From positions 558,001 to 622,000 of the forward strand of contig NZ_JAATOV010000001.1 in the NCBI RefSeq assembly GCF_011806425.1: DNA of 64,000 nt. The letters run 5' to 3'. The DNA comes from Thalassospira lucentensis (GTDB lineage: Bacteria > Pseudomonadota > Alphaproteobacteria > Rhodospirillales > Thalassospiraceae). A model generated the notes under the pieces. The model saw only the letters and a list, made by a program, of their open reading frames with translations, had not been told where the DNA came from and searched no databases. This document shows, piece after piece, positions 23,814 through 32,383 of this stretch (position 1 is the stretch's first letter; each line of letters begins with the position of its first letter). Position numbers and translations under genes: made by a program.

Positions 23814-24710
23814 ATGAACCGAACGACCGATTTATTCCTGACCGCCCTTGCCCCAGCCATTTGGGGCAGCAGTTACATCGTCGCCACCGAGATGTTGCCA
23901 CATGGCTATCCGCTGACCGTGGCATTGTTGCGCGCCTTGCCTGCGGGTTTAATCCTGTTGCTTGTGGTGCGCCGATTGCCGCAGGCGGGCTGGTGGATAA
24001 AGGTGTTTATTCTGGGCGCGCTGAACTTTGCGGTTTTCTGGTCGATGCTGTTTTTGGCGGCCTTTACCCTTCCCGGTGGGGTGGCCGCGACCCTTGGGGC
24101 GGTGCAGCCGCTTCTGGTGCTGTTTCTGGCGCGGATTGCATTGGGCAGCACGATTACCGCGATGGGGATCGCTGCCGCAGTTTCCGGGTTGATCGGGGTG
24201 GCTTTGCTTGTACTTGATCCAACGGCCGCACTTAATCCGCCGGGGATTACTGCCGCACTGGCAGGCGCCCTTTCGATGGCGGCGGGCACGGTTTTAACCC
24301 GCAAATGGCAGCCGCCGGTATCGCCCCTGACCTTTACCGCATGGCAATTGACGGCGGGCGGGATTCTTTTGATCCCGGTTGCGTTGATTGTTGAGCCGGG
24401 CTTTCCAATGCCGAGTTTAACCAACCTTGCCGGTCTTGTTTGGTTGGGGCTGATTGGTGCGGCGCTGACCTATTATCTTTGGTTTCGTGGCATTGCGCGG
24501 CTTGGCCCGACCACGGTCACCAGTTTTGGCTTTTTAAGCCCGACCAGTGCGGTTTTGCTGGGTTGGATTGTTTTGGGCCAAGCGCTGTCGGTGCTGCAAA
24601 TCGTTGGGGTGGTAGTTGTTTTGGTTAGCATCTGGATTGGACAACGGGCCGCACGCCCGGCCCCTGTTCCCGCCGCCAATGCGGCCCAAGCCCCTGCCAA
24701 ATCAGCATGA
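23814..24710 (+). CDS. EamA/DMT superfamily exporter controlled by MarR
   Basis: 298 residues with about ten helices and two EamA repeats. The first repeat begins LTALAPAIWGSSYIVATEML, a signature of the YedA/PecM-like branch; the second contains LTYYLWFRGIARLGPTTVTS. The tail is short and Ala/Pro rich. An open frame reaches back to 23595 across the MarR gene, but the ATG at 23814 has GGAG six bases upstream and lies after the operators. PecM-like carriers export pigments or drugs; the actual substrate is unknown. A strong terminator follows. Confidence 0.9.
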   Translation: MNRTTDLFLTALAPAIWGSSYIVATEMLPHGYPLTVALLRALPAGLILLLVVRRLPQAGWWIKVFILGALNFAVFWSMLFLAAFTLPGGVAATLGAVQPLLVLFLARIALGSTITAMGIAAAVSGLIGVALLVLDPTAALNPPGITAALAGALSMAAGTVLTRKWQPPVSPLTFTAWQLTAGGILLIPVALIVEPGFPMPSLTNLAGLVWLGLIGAALTYYLWFRGIARLGPTTVTSFGFLSPTSAVLLGWIVLGQALSVLQIVGVVVVLVSIWIGQRAARPAPVPAANAAQAPAKSA

Positions 24711-24745
24711 TTTAACGGCAAATGTGACGCGAACCCCAACATGAG

Positions 24746-24781
24746 CGGGCGGCGACCTTTAACGGGGGCCGCCCGTTTTTT
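24746..24781 (+). terminator. Intrinsic terminator after the DMT exporter
   Basis: Stem CGGGCGGC / GCCGCCCG (8 bp), followed by TTTTTT that runs into the stop of the convergent gene. Confidence 0.85.
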
Positions 24782-25562
24782 AGCTGTCGCCGGAGGCTGC
24801 CTTGATGCGGGCAAACACATCATCCAATGCGGTGTGGATCGCTTCGCCGCCTTTTTCACGGATAAAGGTTTGGGCGACCTGTTCGTTTAAGCCGCCCGGT
24901 GTTGCGTGGCCGTCGACCAGCTCGGCAAAGCTTTGATCCGGGGATTTAAGCGTATTGTCGGAAAGACCCGAAAACAGGGCAGCGAGATAGCGCCTTGCGT
25001 CTGCGTAATCCGATCCCTGTGTCACCATCCATTGGGCGGCGTTTTCAAGGATTTCAAAATAGGTCGCCATCAACGCACTGCCCGCGGCATAGCCATCAAA
25101 GGCGTCAATGGTGTCAGCCGCCACAGCGCCGCCGAGTTTATCGAACAAAGCAATCACGTTGTCAGACCCGGGATAGACCGCAGTGACGCAATTACAATGG
25201 GCGACCGAGGGCAAGGGAATGGCGCGATCAAAGGATGCGCCACCGCAAATCCAGCCTTGCAGGGTTTCAATCGGAATGGTGGCGATCAGGCTGACGATTT
25301 GGGTTTCGGGACCAGCTTTGAGGCCGGTTAGGACCTTTTGGGCGTCTTGCGGGCGGATCGCCAGAAACACCATGTCAGCACTTTCCATGATTGCCTGATT
25401 GTCGTCTTCGGCCCGGACAATTTCAAAATCAGCGGTCAGCTTTTGCGAAAACGCCCGACCGCGGGTCGAGACAATAATTTCGGATGCGGAATAATCGGTC
25501 GATAAAAGACCCCGTATCACCGCATCACTAATCACGCCAGTGCCGATAAAGCCAAGTTTCAT
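24780..25562 (-). CDS. Pyrroline-5-carboxylate reductase-like protein
   Basis: 260 residues. The NAD(P)-binding Rossmann motif GFIGTGVISDAVIRGLL starts at residue 4. The substrate-binding C-terminal region carries ATPGGLNEQV, equivalent to the P5CR block (usually TSPGGTT). The variant GGLNEQ and the sequence VAHCNCVTAVYPG suggest a diverged paralogue rather than the housekeeping ProC, which normally shows PNTP in that place. Its activity on pyrroline-5-carboxylate is therefore uncertain; it may reduce another imine. It overlaps the upstream thpR stop by 4 bp (ATGA), so translation is coupled. Confidence 0.75.
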   Translation of the reverse strand: MKLGFIGTGVISDAVIRGLLSTDYSASEIIVSTRGRAFSQKLTADFEIVRAEDDNQAIMESADMVFLAIRPQDAQKVLTGLKAGPETQIVSLIATIPIETLQGWICGGASFDRAIPLPSVAHCNCVTAVYPGSDNVIALFDKLGGAVAADTIDAFDGYAAGSALMATYFEILENAAQWMVTQGSDYADARRYLAALFSGLSDNTLKSPDQSFAELVDGHATPGGLNEQVAQTFIREKGGEAIHTALDDVFARIKAASGDS

Positions 25563-26206
25563 AGGAATTCCTCTAAACGGACGGCGTTAAACAGGTTTTC
25601 GTCACCGGATAAATCGCCTGCCATGTCCCCGGATTGCGGGGACGGGGCGTTTGGGTTGTTTTGGATATCACTGCCGTCATAGGCCGCCACCACGCGAAAT
25701 TCCGGGCCGTCGGCGGTTGCGTGGCTTTCATACAGGCAAAAGCGATCAACAGTGAAGCTGCGTGATTGAATGTCGCCATGGTCGGCGACGGCTTGTTCAA
25801 CCGTTGCCCGCGCCGCCGTTCGATTGCGGCCCAAGGTGATATGCGGGGTGAATTTGCGCAACTCCATATCCGGGATGTCATCAACGGTCCGCAAGGCACT
25901 TTCGACCCGTGCGGCCAGTTGATGCAAGAGCGGTTGTTCAGCAACACCGGCCCAAAAGATGCGAATTTTCTGGGCGGAGCCAAAAACATCAAGCCCCTGA
26001 ACACGCAGATCAAACGGGGTAAAGGCCAGTTTTGACAGGGCCTGATCAATTTCCCCCGCAAGCCCCGGATCGACATTGCCGATGAATTTCAGGGTGATGT
26101 GCATGTTTTGCGGAGTTTGGGCATCAAGCCCCTTAATCCCGCGCGCCAACGGGTAAAGATCAGCCGCAATATCAGCCGGTATTTCGACGCCAACAAATAA
26201 ACGCAT
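25559..26206 (-). CDS. thpR: RNA 2',3'-cyclic phosphodiesterase
   Basis: 215 residues, a little longer than usual (~180-190). The two 2H-phosphoesterase motifs are present: HITLKFIG at residue 36 and HITLGRNR near residue 125, each supplying the catalytic His and Thr. It starts MRLFVGVEIPADI as the family does. ThpR opens 2',3'-cyclic phosphates of RNA ends and in vitro ligates tRNA halves. The C-terminal ~30 residues are an extra tail. It is coupled by ATGA overlap with the P5CR-like gene. Confidence 0.9.
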   Translation of the reverse strand: MRLFVGVEIPADIAADLYPLARGIKGLDAQTPQNMHITLKFIGNVDPGLAGEIDQALSKLAFTPFDLRVQGLDVFGSAQKIRIFWAGVAEQPLLHQLAARVESALRTVDDIPDMELRKFTPHITLGRNRTAARATVEQAVADHGDIQSRSFTVDRFCLYESHATADGPEFRVVAAYDGSDIQNNPNAPSPQSGDMAGDLSGDENLFNAVRLEEFL

Positions 26207-26253
26207 GTGCGAAACTCAATATCGAAATCAGATGGGCGGAAGCAAATGGGGCT

Positions 26254-27177
26254 TTAGCCCGTTGCCTTGTTAGACGGTTCAGAAGCATCCGCATTCGGCT
26301 GGGCGGCAAGCTTTGGCGCGGGACGGCCGGGAAGCGGGATATTGTCATCTTCGCCCGCCACGGGTGGGAAATTCCCCGCGTCCCAATCAGCTTTGGCCTG
26401 TTCGATGCGGTCCTTGCTGCTGGAAACGAAGTTCCACCACATATGACGATGACCCAGCGGCACCCCGCCCAGCAGCATCACGCGGCAATTGGTTTGCGCG
26501 ACGATGTCGGGAATTTCTTCGGGGGCGACAAAGACAAAGCTTTGCGGATCATAGGCCGAGCCATCGATGCGCAAGGTGCCCGACACGACGTAAAGAGCGG
26601 CTTCCTGATTTTCACCGGGCAGCAAAAGCTGTGCGCCGGCATCCATATAGACATCGAGATAAAACAGCTTGGACTTGACCGGTACCTGGGCGGTTTTGCC
26701 AAAGGCCTCGCCCGCGATCAGGCGCATGTGCAACCCGGCATCCTCGATAACCGGCAGGTCATCCTGTGCGACATGGATGAATTCGGGATCAGACTCCTCG
26801 TCTTCTTCGGGAAGGGCGACCCAAAGCTGCAGGCCATCTAGTTTATGGTGGCTGTTGCGGACCGCGTCGGTTTCGCGTTCCGAATGGGTGATGCCACGCC
26901 CCGCATGCATCCAGTTAAGATCGCCCGGCTTGGCTTCAAGCAGGCTGCCGATGCTGTCGTGATGGCGAATGGCACCTTCGAAAAGGTAGGTCACCGTTGC
27001 CAGACCAATGTGGGGATGCGGGGCAACGTCGATGCCCTGACCGGGTTTAAACACCACCGGTCCGATGTGATCGAAAAACACAAATGGTCCGACCGCGCGC
27101 ACTTCACGGTGGGGAAGAACGCGGCGCACGGTGAAACTGCCAAGATCGGTTTGTTTCCCAATAATCTGCTTTACCAT
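26254..27177 (-). CDS. Pirin family protein
   Basis: 307 residues with two cupin domains. The metal ligands are visible as PHPHIGLATVTYLFEG (two His) and MHAGRGITHSER (His and Glu), the standard pirin set. N-terminal SFTVRRVLPHREVRAVGPFVFFDHIGP is typical of YhhW-like pirins, which show quercetinase activity or redox-dependent regulatory roles. The C-terminal ~30 residues are an Ala/Pro-rich tail. AAGGAGG precedes the ATG at 27177. The gene is monocistronic. Confidence 0.92.
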   Translation of the reverse strand: MVKQIIGKQTDLGSFTVRRVLPHREVRAVGPFVFFDHIGPVVFKPGQGIDVAPHPHIGLATVTYLFEGAIRHHDSIGSLLEAKPGDLNWMHAGRGITHSERETDAVRNSHHKLDGLQLWVALPEEDEESDPEFIHVAQDDLPVIEDAGLHMRLIAGEAFGKTAQVPVKSKLFYLDVYMDAGAQLLLPGENQEAALYVVSGTLRIDGSAYDPQSFVFVAPEEIPDIVAQTNCRVMLLGGVPLGHRHMWWNFVSSSKDRIEQAKADWDAGNFPPVAGEDDNIPLPGRPAPKLAAQPNADASEPSNKATG

Positions 27178-27328
27178 GCGTCGCCTCCTTATCGGTGGTC
27201 AGGCATGCGCCGGATGTTCATCACCCCAGCGCATGCCATTGATCGTGCATTTTAATTGTGCCCGTCTTGTGACTTTGCGGGCACTGATGTTCCGAACCTT
27301 TAAGGCCGGGATACCTACTACTGGGGCC

Positions 27329-28369
27329 TTATGGGCACGGATAGGTATAGAGTGTGTGGATGTTCTCAATTTCCTCAAGCACGTGATCGGACAGGGTAAT
27401 GTTGGCCGAACCGATATTGAGTTTGAGCTGTTCCATGCTGGTCGCGCCAATGATGTTTGACGTCAGGAACTGACGCGAATTGACATAGGCCAGCGCCATC
27501 TGTGACGGATCAAGGTCGTTATCCTTGGCAAGCTTGACGTAGGCTTCGGTCGCTTTGACGCCATTGTCGGTCAGGTAACGGCCAAAATATTGCGGCCAGA
27601 TCGAGGAACGTGCGCCTTCTGGACGGGCACCGCCAAGATACTTGCCCGACAATGCGCCGCCACCCAAGGGCGAATAGGCCAATAGACCGGCATCTTCGCG
27701 GATGGAGCATTCTGCCAAGCCGACTTCGTACTGACGGGTCAGCAGGCTGTAGGGGTTTTGGACGGAAACCACACGCGGCAGGCCGCTGGCATCGGCAAGC
27801 TGCAGGAACTTCATCAGGCCCCATGGGCTTTCGTTTGACAGGCCGATATGGCGGATTTTGCCCGCTTCGACCAATTCGCCCAAGGCACCAAGGGTTTCTT
27901 CAATCGGGGTGGTTTCTTCGTCCGCATCGTGCGTGTAACCCAGTTTGGAGAAGAAGTTGGAATTACGATCTGGCCAGTGCAGTTGGTACAGATCGACATA
28001 ATCGGTTTTCAGACGTTTGAGCGAACCGTCGATGGCTTCAAAGATTTGATCGCGGGTCAGGCGCGGGCCGCCGCGCACGAACGGAAAGCGATCCGCCGGA
28101 CCGACCACCTTGGTCGCGATGACAAGATCGTCGCGCTTACCACGTTTTTCCAACCAGTTGCCGATGATGGTTTCGGTTTTGGTGAAGGTTTCTTCCATCG
28201 CCGGAACCGGATACATTTCGGCGGTATCAATGAAATTGACTTCGTTGGACGTGGCGTAATCAAGCTGCTCGAATGCTTCGTCCTGCGTATTCTGTTGGCC
28301 CCAGGTCATGGTGCCCAGGCAAATAACACTGACATCAATGTCAGTTCGTCCCAATCGACGGTATTCCAT
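27329..28369 (-). CDS. tas: Aldo/keto reductase Tas
   Basis: 346 residues, co-linear with E. coli Tas. Matching landmarks: EYRRLGRTDIDVSVICLGTM at the N-terminus, DTAEMYPVPAMEET with the AKR catalytic Asp and Tyr, the Lys in VIATKVVGP, LYQLHWPDR, SVQNPYSLLTRQYEVGLAE, and NIHTLYTYPCP at the end. AKRs reduce aldehydes or ketones with NADPH. A good Shine-Dalgarno (AAAGGGGAT) precedes the ATG at 28369. A palindrome (28387-28402) lies just upstream. Confidence 0.93.
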   Translation of the reverse strand: MEYRRLGRTDIDVSVICLGTMTWGQQNTQDEAFEQLDYATSNEVNFIDTAEMYPVPAMEETFTKTETIIGNWLEKRGKRDDLVIATKVVGPADRFPFVRGGPRLTRDQIFEAIDGSLKRLKTDYVDLYQLHWPDRNSNFFSKLGYTHDADEETTPIEETLGALGELVEAGKIRHIGLSNESPWGLMKFLQLADASGLPRVVSVQNPYSLLTRQYEVGLAECSIREDAGLLAYSPLGGGALSGKYLGGARPEGARSSIWPQYFGRYLTDNGVKATEAYVKLAKDNDLDPSQMALAYVNSRQFLTSNIIGATSMEQLKLNIGSANITLSDHVLEEIENIHTLYTYPCP

Positions 28370-28386
28370 ATATCAATCCCCTTTTA

Positions 28387-28402
28387 CACCCCAAGTGGGG
28401 TG
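28387..28402. promoter_or_regulatory. Palindrome before tas
   Basis: CACCCCA-AG-TGGGGTG, 7-bp perfect arms, 18-33 bp before the tas start codon. It may be an operator or a hairpin in the leader. Confidence 0.4.
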
Positions 28403-28525
28403 CACATATTTTCCAATGGATTGAATATATCCTGTCAGGGCCGGGATGAAACCGTTGAAGGCAAAAAATGTCGTGATGTCACGGTTTTGCACAGCTTATG
28501 CAAGGGTTTCCAAACCCAAATCCCC

Positions 28526-29644
28526 CTAAACAAACAATGTTAAAACACCGGTATAGCCATAAAACCGGTCATTGCAGACTTCGCCATTGCCATAAAATCC
28601 GGTCAGCGGCAAATCGCCCAATTCATCGCGGATAATCATCATTTCGCGGCTTTCGGTGCCAAATAATTGCGGCCCACGGGCGACACAGCTGCAATACAGC
28701 GCGCCGCGCGGTTTGCCCGGCAGACGTTTTTGTAAATCGCCCAGCATGCGGCGCAGGTCTTCTTCGGCGGCGACACCATCGCGGCGGACAAACCGAATGG
28801 CATCCCCGGCTTGGACATCGCCGCTCATGGCGATCATGTTGTTTTGCGGATCAACACCGACCAGGTTGCGCACGACAAAATCACCGGTATCGGACCCCGG
28901 GATCATCAGCGCAACGTGATACCGCCCGGATGCGATGGAGCTTTCACTGCCGTCGGAATCAAGGGCTTCTTTTAGGACCTCAAGTGCCGGTCGGTCATCG
29001 AGTGTCGAGATCACCCCTTCGCGGCCATCGGTGACGCGGTGCACCGGGCCGACCGGCGTGCAGGCCTGACTGATGCCGACCTGAACCGACGTGCTGGAAT
29101 CAAACAAAACACCAGATAACCCGCCATCGACAATGCGATCAGCAATCTGTGGCGCGCCACGTTCGCCCGACGCAATACCACCGACAAGATAGGTTGAGCC
29201 AACGCGCGCCAGCTCTGTCAGGGTTGAAAGCGATTGTGGTGCGCCCGGATCGCCATGGACCAAGCCAAAGATCGGCTGCAGGCGGTCAATCGCCTGTTGC
29301 AGTTTGGGCGCATCGAGATCCGCATCGGTTTTAAGCGGCTCAAACACATGGAAATCATCGTCGGAAAACGGCGCAATCATCACCGAGGCAGCGGGAACGC
29401 CGAAATAAGCCCGGCCCGATCCACAAACCCCAACGCCCACCGTGCCAATCCAATGTTCAATCGACAGCCGGGACCGAAGAAAGGTCAGGATGCTGCCCAA
29501 ATCATCCGAAAGGGCTTCGGTGACATATAAAAATGCCAAGGCGTTTTGTGGCATGGCACCAGTTTGCAGTTGGTCGGCAAGTTCGGATGCGACTGCGGCC
29601 CAGTTTTCACCACTGGCATGTGCCGCGTAAAATTCCGCCGTCAT
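28526..29644 (-). CDS. Stand-alone FIST domain protein
   Basis: 372 residues. The FIST N domain (about residues 30-215) includes WIGTVGVGVCGSGRAYFGVP, YLVGGIASGERGAPQIAD and GLSGVLFDSSTSVQVGIS; the FIST C domain (about 220-350) includes PVGPVHRVTDGREGVIS and LYCSCVARGPQLFGTESREM. FIST is a proposed ligand-sensing module usually fused to or encoded beside kinases or cyclic-di-GMP enzymes; here it is free-standing with no signalling partner. GGGAG precedes the ATG. The J-domain gene lies upstream on the same strand. Confidence 0.88.
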   Translation of the reverse strand: MTAEFYAAHASGENWAAVASELADQLQTGAMPQNALAFLYVTEALSDDLGSILTFLRSRLSIEHWIGTVGVGVCGSGRAYFGVPAASVMIAPFSDDDFHVFEPLKTDADLDAPKLQQAIDRLQPIFGLVHGDPGAPQSLSTLTELARVGSTYLVGGIASGERGAPQIADRIVDGGLSGVLFDSSTSVQVGISQACTPVGPVHRVTDGREGVISTLDDRPALEVLKEALDSDGSESSIASGRYHVALMIPGSDTGDFVVRNLVGVDPQNNMIAMSGDVQAGDAIRFVRRDGVAAEEDLRRMLGDLQKRLPGKPRGALYCSCVARGPQLFGTESREMMIIRDELGDLPLTGFYGNGEVCNDRFYGYTGVLTLFV

Positions 29645-29796
29645 GGATACTCCCGATGTTTCCAGTTGGGCCGTGAAAGGCCCGTTCTCAGGTCTTGTTC
29701 AGATGTTGGTTTTGTCTGGTGCCTGATCTTTAATAATATAAGAACATTCTAATTATGGTCCAGGTTACGCCGCCCGGCAATCGCAAGATCACCGAA

Positions 29797-29828
29797 CGTC
29801 ATATTTCCCCACCTTATGTAATATGACG
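29797..29828. repeat. Inverted repeat over the J-domain gene stop
   Basis: CGTCATATT / AATATGACG (9-bp arms, 14-base loop) straddles the stop codon of the J-domain gene. No T-run follows on either strand. Confidence 0.4.
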
Positions 29829-30515
29829 CCGCAGCAGATCCATGGCCGCATTGAGCTGCGTCATGCGTTGATGCGATCCATAGTTGCTGTCGGGGTGGTG
29901 AATGGCGGCAAGGACACGGTATTTGGTACGAATTTCGCGCAAATCCGGGCGCGCATTGGGGGCAAAGCCCATCACGTGCAGCGCCTCGTTAAAGGTGGTG
30001 ACACCGCGATCAAGCGGATCAAACGCCAAGTTATCAACAATCTGACGCAGGCGTTCGAGTTCTTCACGGGACTGCAAAAGTTCGACCGGCGGTTCGGCCT
30101 GACGCTTTTTCAAGGCGCGGGCTTCTTCGAGGGCGGCAATTTCGGCGGCCAGCACATCGGATTTTTCCACCCGCATTTTGACGTCGCCACTGTCGAAATC
30201 GAGCGCCATTTTCAATGCCTTACGCACCGTGACAATTGAAAACCCCGGCGGCAAACGCAGTTGCAGCCTTGGTTTGCGCCGCCATGGGCGTCCTTCGGCG
30301 GGGCCGGATTTCAACACGATGGTTTCGCGGTCCGACTTGGGCGGATCGCCCGGATCGTCATATTGCTCGATGGCCTTTTCGGGCACGATCAACATGACAG
30401 ACCGCGCCAGATCAGCCGCATTCACCCCACGCCGTTCGGCCAGCGCATGCACCGCATCGCGGAAAATCGATGAACAGGGAATGGTATAGGATTGTTTGAC
30501 GCCCGGCGCAGACAC
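29814..30515 (-). CDS. J-domain protein with C-terminal DnaJ module
   Basis: 233 residues. The last ~65 residues are a J domain: IRTKYRVLAAIHHPDSNYG contains helix II and the invariant HPD, followed by NAAMDLLRRH. The rest is not a standard chaperone layout: an N-terminal region with SSIFRDAVHALAERRGVNAADLARSVML, a basic stretch RPWRRKPRLQLRLPPGF and a helical, coiled-coil-like segment (LAAEIAALEEARALKKR). It should recruit Hsp70 (DnaK) to an unknown client. The frame opens with TTG at 30530, but GTG at 30515 has GGGG five bases upstream and is preferred. Confidence 0.78.
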   Translation of the reverse strand: MSAPGVKQSYTIPCSSIFRDAVHALAERRGVNAADLARSVMLIVPEKAIEQYDDPGDPPKSDRETIVLKSGPAEGRPWRRKPRLQLRLPPGFSIVTVRKALKMALDFDSGDVKMRVEKSDVLAAEIAALEEARALKKRQAEPPVELLQSREELERLRQIVDNLAFDPLDRGVTTFNEALHVMGFAPNARPDLREIRTKYRVLAAIHHPDSNYGSHQRMTQLNAAMDLLRRHIT

Positions 30516-31342
30516 GCATACCCCACACAAGTATTTGATTTTAAATAATATTATTGCAAAACCTGCCCGATAACAGGCAGCGACGACCTAAAGTCTATCG
30601 ACGGATTTGGGTCGCGGCAACTGCATTTGCAGTCAAAATTTGTATCGCTTTCATTTCATCCACAGGCGCTTGTGCGCTTTTAAACAGCGACTCGCGAGTC
30701 GCCAAAGGGCGCAAAACACCCGAAATACCAGCGTTATTAACGATTCCCCCTGCCTTTGCCGCAGGCACCTGCCAAAAAGTTCGTCAACAAAGTTATCCAC
30801 AGGCTTTTGTTTTCATTTTTTCCGAGTTTCTGGCTAAGTGACTGAATCCTAACGGCTCTTTGAGCGACCCGGTTTTCCCGGTTGTGGCCGCTTTCGGCTT
30901 TACCACCGCCCTTCCGGGATAAAAATTTTGCCAATTGTCGGAATTGGAAAACTTGAAAACAACATTCGTAGTTAGGTGATCGGACAATTGGAACATAACC
31001 GAAAGTAAATGGAGTGTTAATTTTACACTTAACCCGCTGTTGAGGGGTATTTGGGCCCGTTTTTACCCCCTTTTTGGGGTATATACCGCCTGCATAAACA
31101 CACCTTAACATTCTGTTTTTAATATGTTTTTTCGCGACCAGGTCCATTCCCGCGCATCGCAGAAGCAATCTCAAAAATATCGTTTCGAAGTGTGTACAAA
31201 TTCTATCTACATAAGTGGTTTCCGATGGCCGATTTAGGGTGTTTTGACCGCCATTTGGTTGGGGGTCGGCAGAAAATGCCATACCGGCCAGAGCGCAAAT
31301 GCTTGGAATACCTACTCTTTTACGGTTTTCCGCCGTAAACGC
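30516..31342. other. AT-rich non-coding region with DnaA box and inverted repeats
   Basis: More than 800 bp with no credible gene. It contains a perfect DnaA box TTATCCACA (30793-30801), a one-mismatch copy TCATCCACA (30656-30664), a 16-bp palindrome GCGACTCGCGAGTCGC (30687-30702), CCAATT-N5-AATTGG (30931-30947), alternative GGGGTA/TACCCC/GGGGTA pairings (31044-31081), GGTATATACC (31078-31087), and TTTACGG/CCGTAAA (31319-31339). It is visibly richer in A/T than its neighbours. Whether it is an origin-like site, a regulator target or a decayed gene cannot be decided here. Confidence 0.55.
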
Positions 31343-31377
31343 AAAGCAGGCTGCACCCGTTAGATGCAGCCTGCTTT
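31343..31377 (-). terminator. Terminator after tesA
   Basis: Perfect 13-bp stem AAAGCAGGCTGCA / TGCAGCCTGCTTT with a 9-base loop, 71 bp after the tesA stop. T-rich bases follow on both strands. Confidence 0.75.
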
Positions 31378-31447
31378 TGATCGTTATCCGTGATGTCGTG
31401 CAACGCGAATGGGGCGCTCAAACGGGGGCGCGTAACAGCCTGATCGG

Positions 31448-32191
31448 TTAATTATCCGACGACAGGGCGGTTTTCGGATCAAGTGACAGCAACGAAATCA
31501 CATCCGGCAGGATACGGCCGACGATTTCTTTGACACCTTGTGGGTTTGGATGCATGCCGTCATCAAGATTAAGGTCCGGATCAGCAACAACGCCATCCAG
31601 GAAAAACGGATATAAATCAAGGTCATACCGACCCGCGAGGTCGGGATAGATGCTGTCGAATTCATCGCGGTAGTCGGCCCCCATATTGGGCGGCGACATC
31701 ATCCCGGCCAGCAAGACATCAATGCCCTGTGCCTTTAATTTCTCGATGATCTGGGCCAGATTATCGCGTGTTTGGGACGGTTCCACACCGCGCAGGGCAT
31801 CATTGGCGCCAAGTTCCAGCAAGACGGCATCGGGCTTTTCAACCAAGGCCCAATCCAAGCGCGCCAAGCCAGCCGCTGTGGTGTCGCCAGACACCGAACT
31901 GTTAACGACATTGACGTTATAACCGCGATCATTCAGCGCCGATTGAAGCTGCGGCGCGAAGCCTTCGTCCTGGTCCAAGCCATAGCCGGCCATTAAGCTA
32001 TCGCCAAATAAAACAAGGGTTTTTGCGTCTTTATCCGCCGCATTTGCCGGAGAAGACAGCGCCACGGCGCCCACCCCGATCACCATTGCGATCGTAAGTA
32101 CCGATGCGCGCGCACCTTGTGCGACGGCACGCAAGACCCGTTTGGCAGTGAACTTGATTACAGTGCGCCCTTGCCCGAAGCCGAAATTCAT
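31448..32191 (-). CDS. tesA: SGNH arylesterase / acyl-CoA thioesterase I
   Basis: About 247 residues. A signal peptide (ASVLTIAMVIGVGAVALSS, then PANA before ADKD) exports it to the periplasm. SGNH blocks are complete: LVLFGDSLMAGYGL (nucleophile Ser), the Gly of block II, LELGANDALRG (Asn) and DGMHPNPQGV (Asp and His). TesA hydrolyses acyl thioesters, lysophospholipids and aryl esters. The ATG at 32191 has GGGA six bases upstream; another start at 32203 is possible. It is divergent from the ybbA-ybbP pair, exactly the E. coli arrangement. Confidence 0.92.
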   Translation of the reverse strand: MNFGFGQGRTVIKFTAKRVLRAVAQGARASVLTIAMVIGVGAVALSSPANAADKDAKTLVLFGDSLMAGYGLDQDEGFAPQLQSALNDRGYNVNVVNSSVSGDTTAAGLARLDWALVEKPDAVLLELGANDALRGVEPSQTRDNLAQIIEKLKAQGIDVLLAGMMSPPNMGADYRDEFDSIYPDLAGRYDLDLYPFFLDGVVADPDLNLDDGMHPNPQGVKEIVGRILPDVISLLSLDPKTALSSDN

Positions 32192-32383
32192 TACACATCC
32201 CATTCAAAATGCCTGTTATTTTATTGGAACCTTGGCCATTCGACGACCGTTAAGCGGCATCTTCAAACCGTTATGAAACCACGTATTGGGCCATAAAAGT
32301 TTGAACCGAACGCCTGCGTTCCCGTATGGACATGTAGCCCGCATTCTTGTTCTTGCAATGGATTAAGCCCGATTGGACCCCAG

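Noticed and set aside
27301..27331. Terminator at the tas stop (TAAGGCC / GGCCTTA)
   Set aside because: The stem includes the stop codon and has no T-run after it; too weak to call.
30793..30801. Chromosomal origin of replication
   Set aside because: Only one perfect DnaA box and one near copy; neighbours are not those usual at alphaproteobacterial origins. Kept as a finding, not as an origin.
31018..31032. CtrA binding site (TTAA-N-TTAA)
   Set aside because: The spacing is eight bases rather than seven, and no second site supports it.
30737..31282. 181-codon open frame on the minus strand in the AT-rich gap
   Set aside because: Random-looking composition, no ribosome site, no domain; it runs through several inverted repeats.
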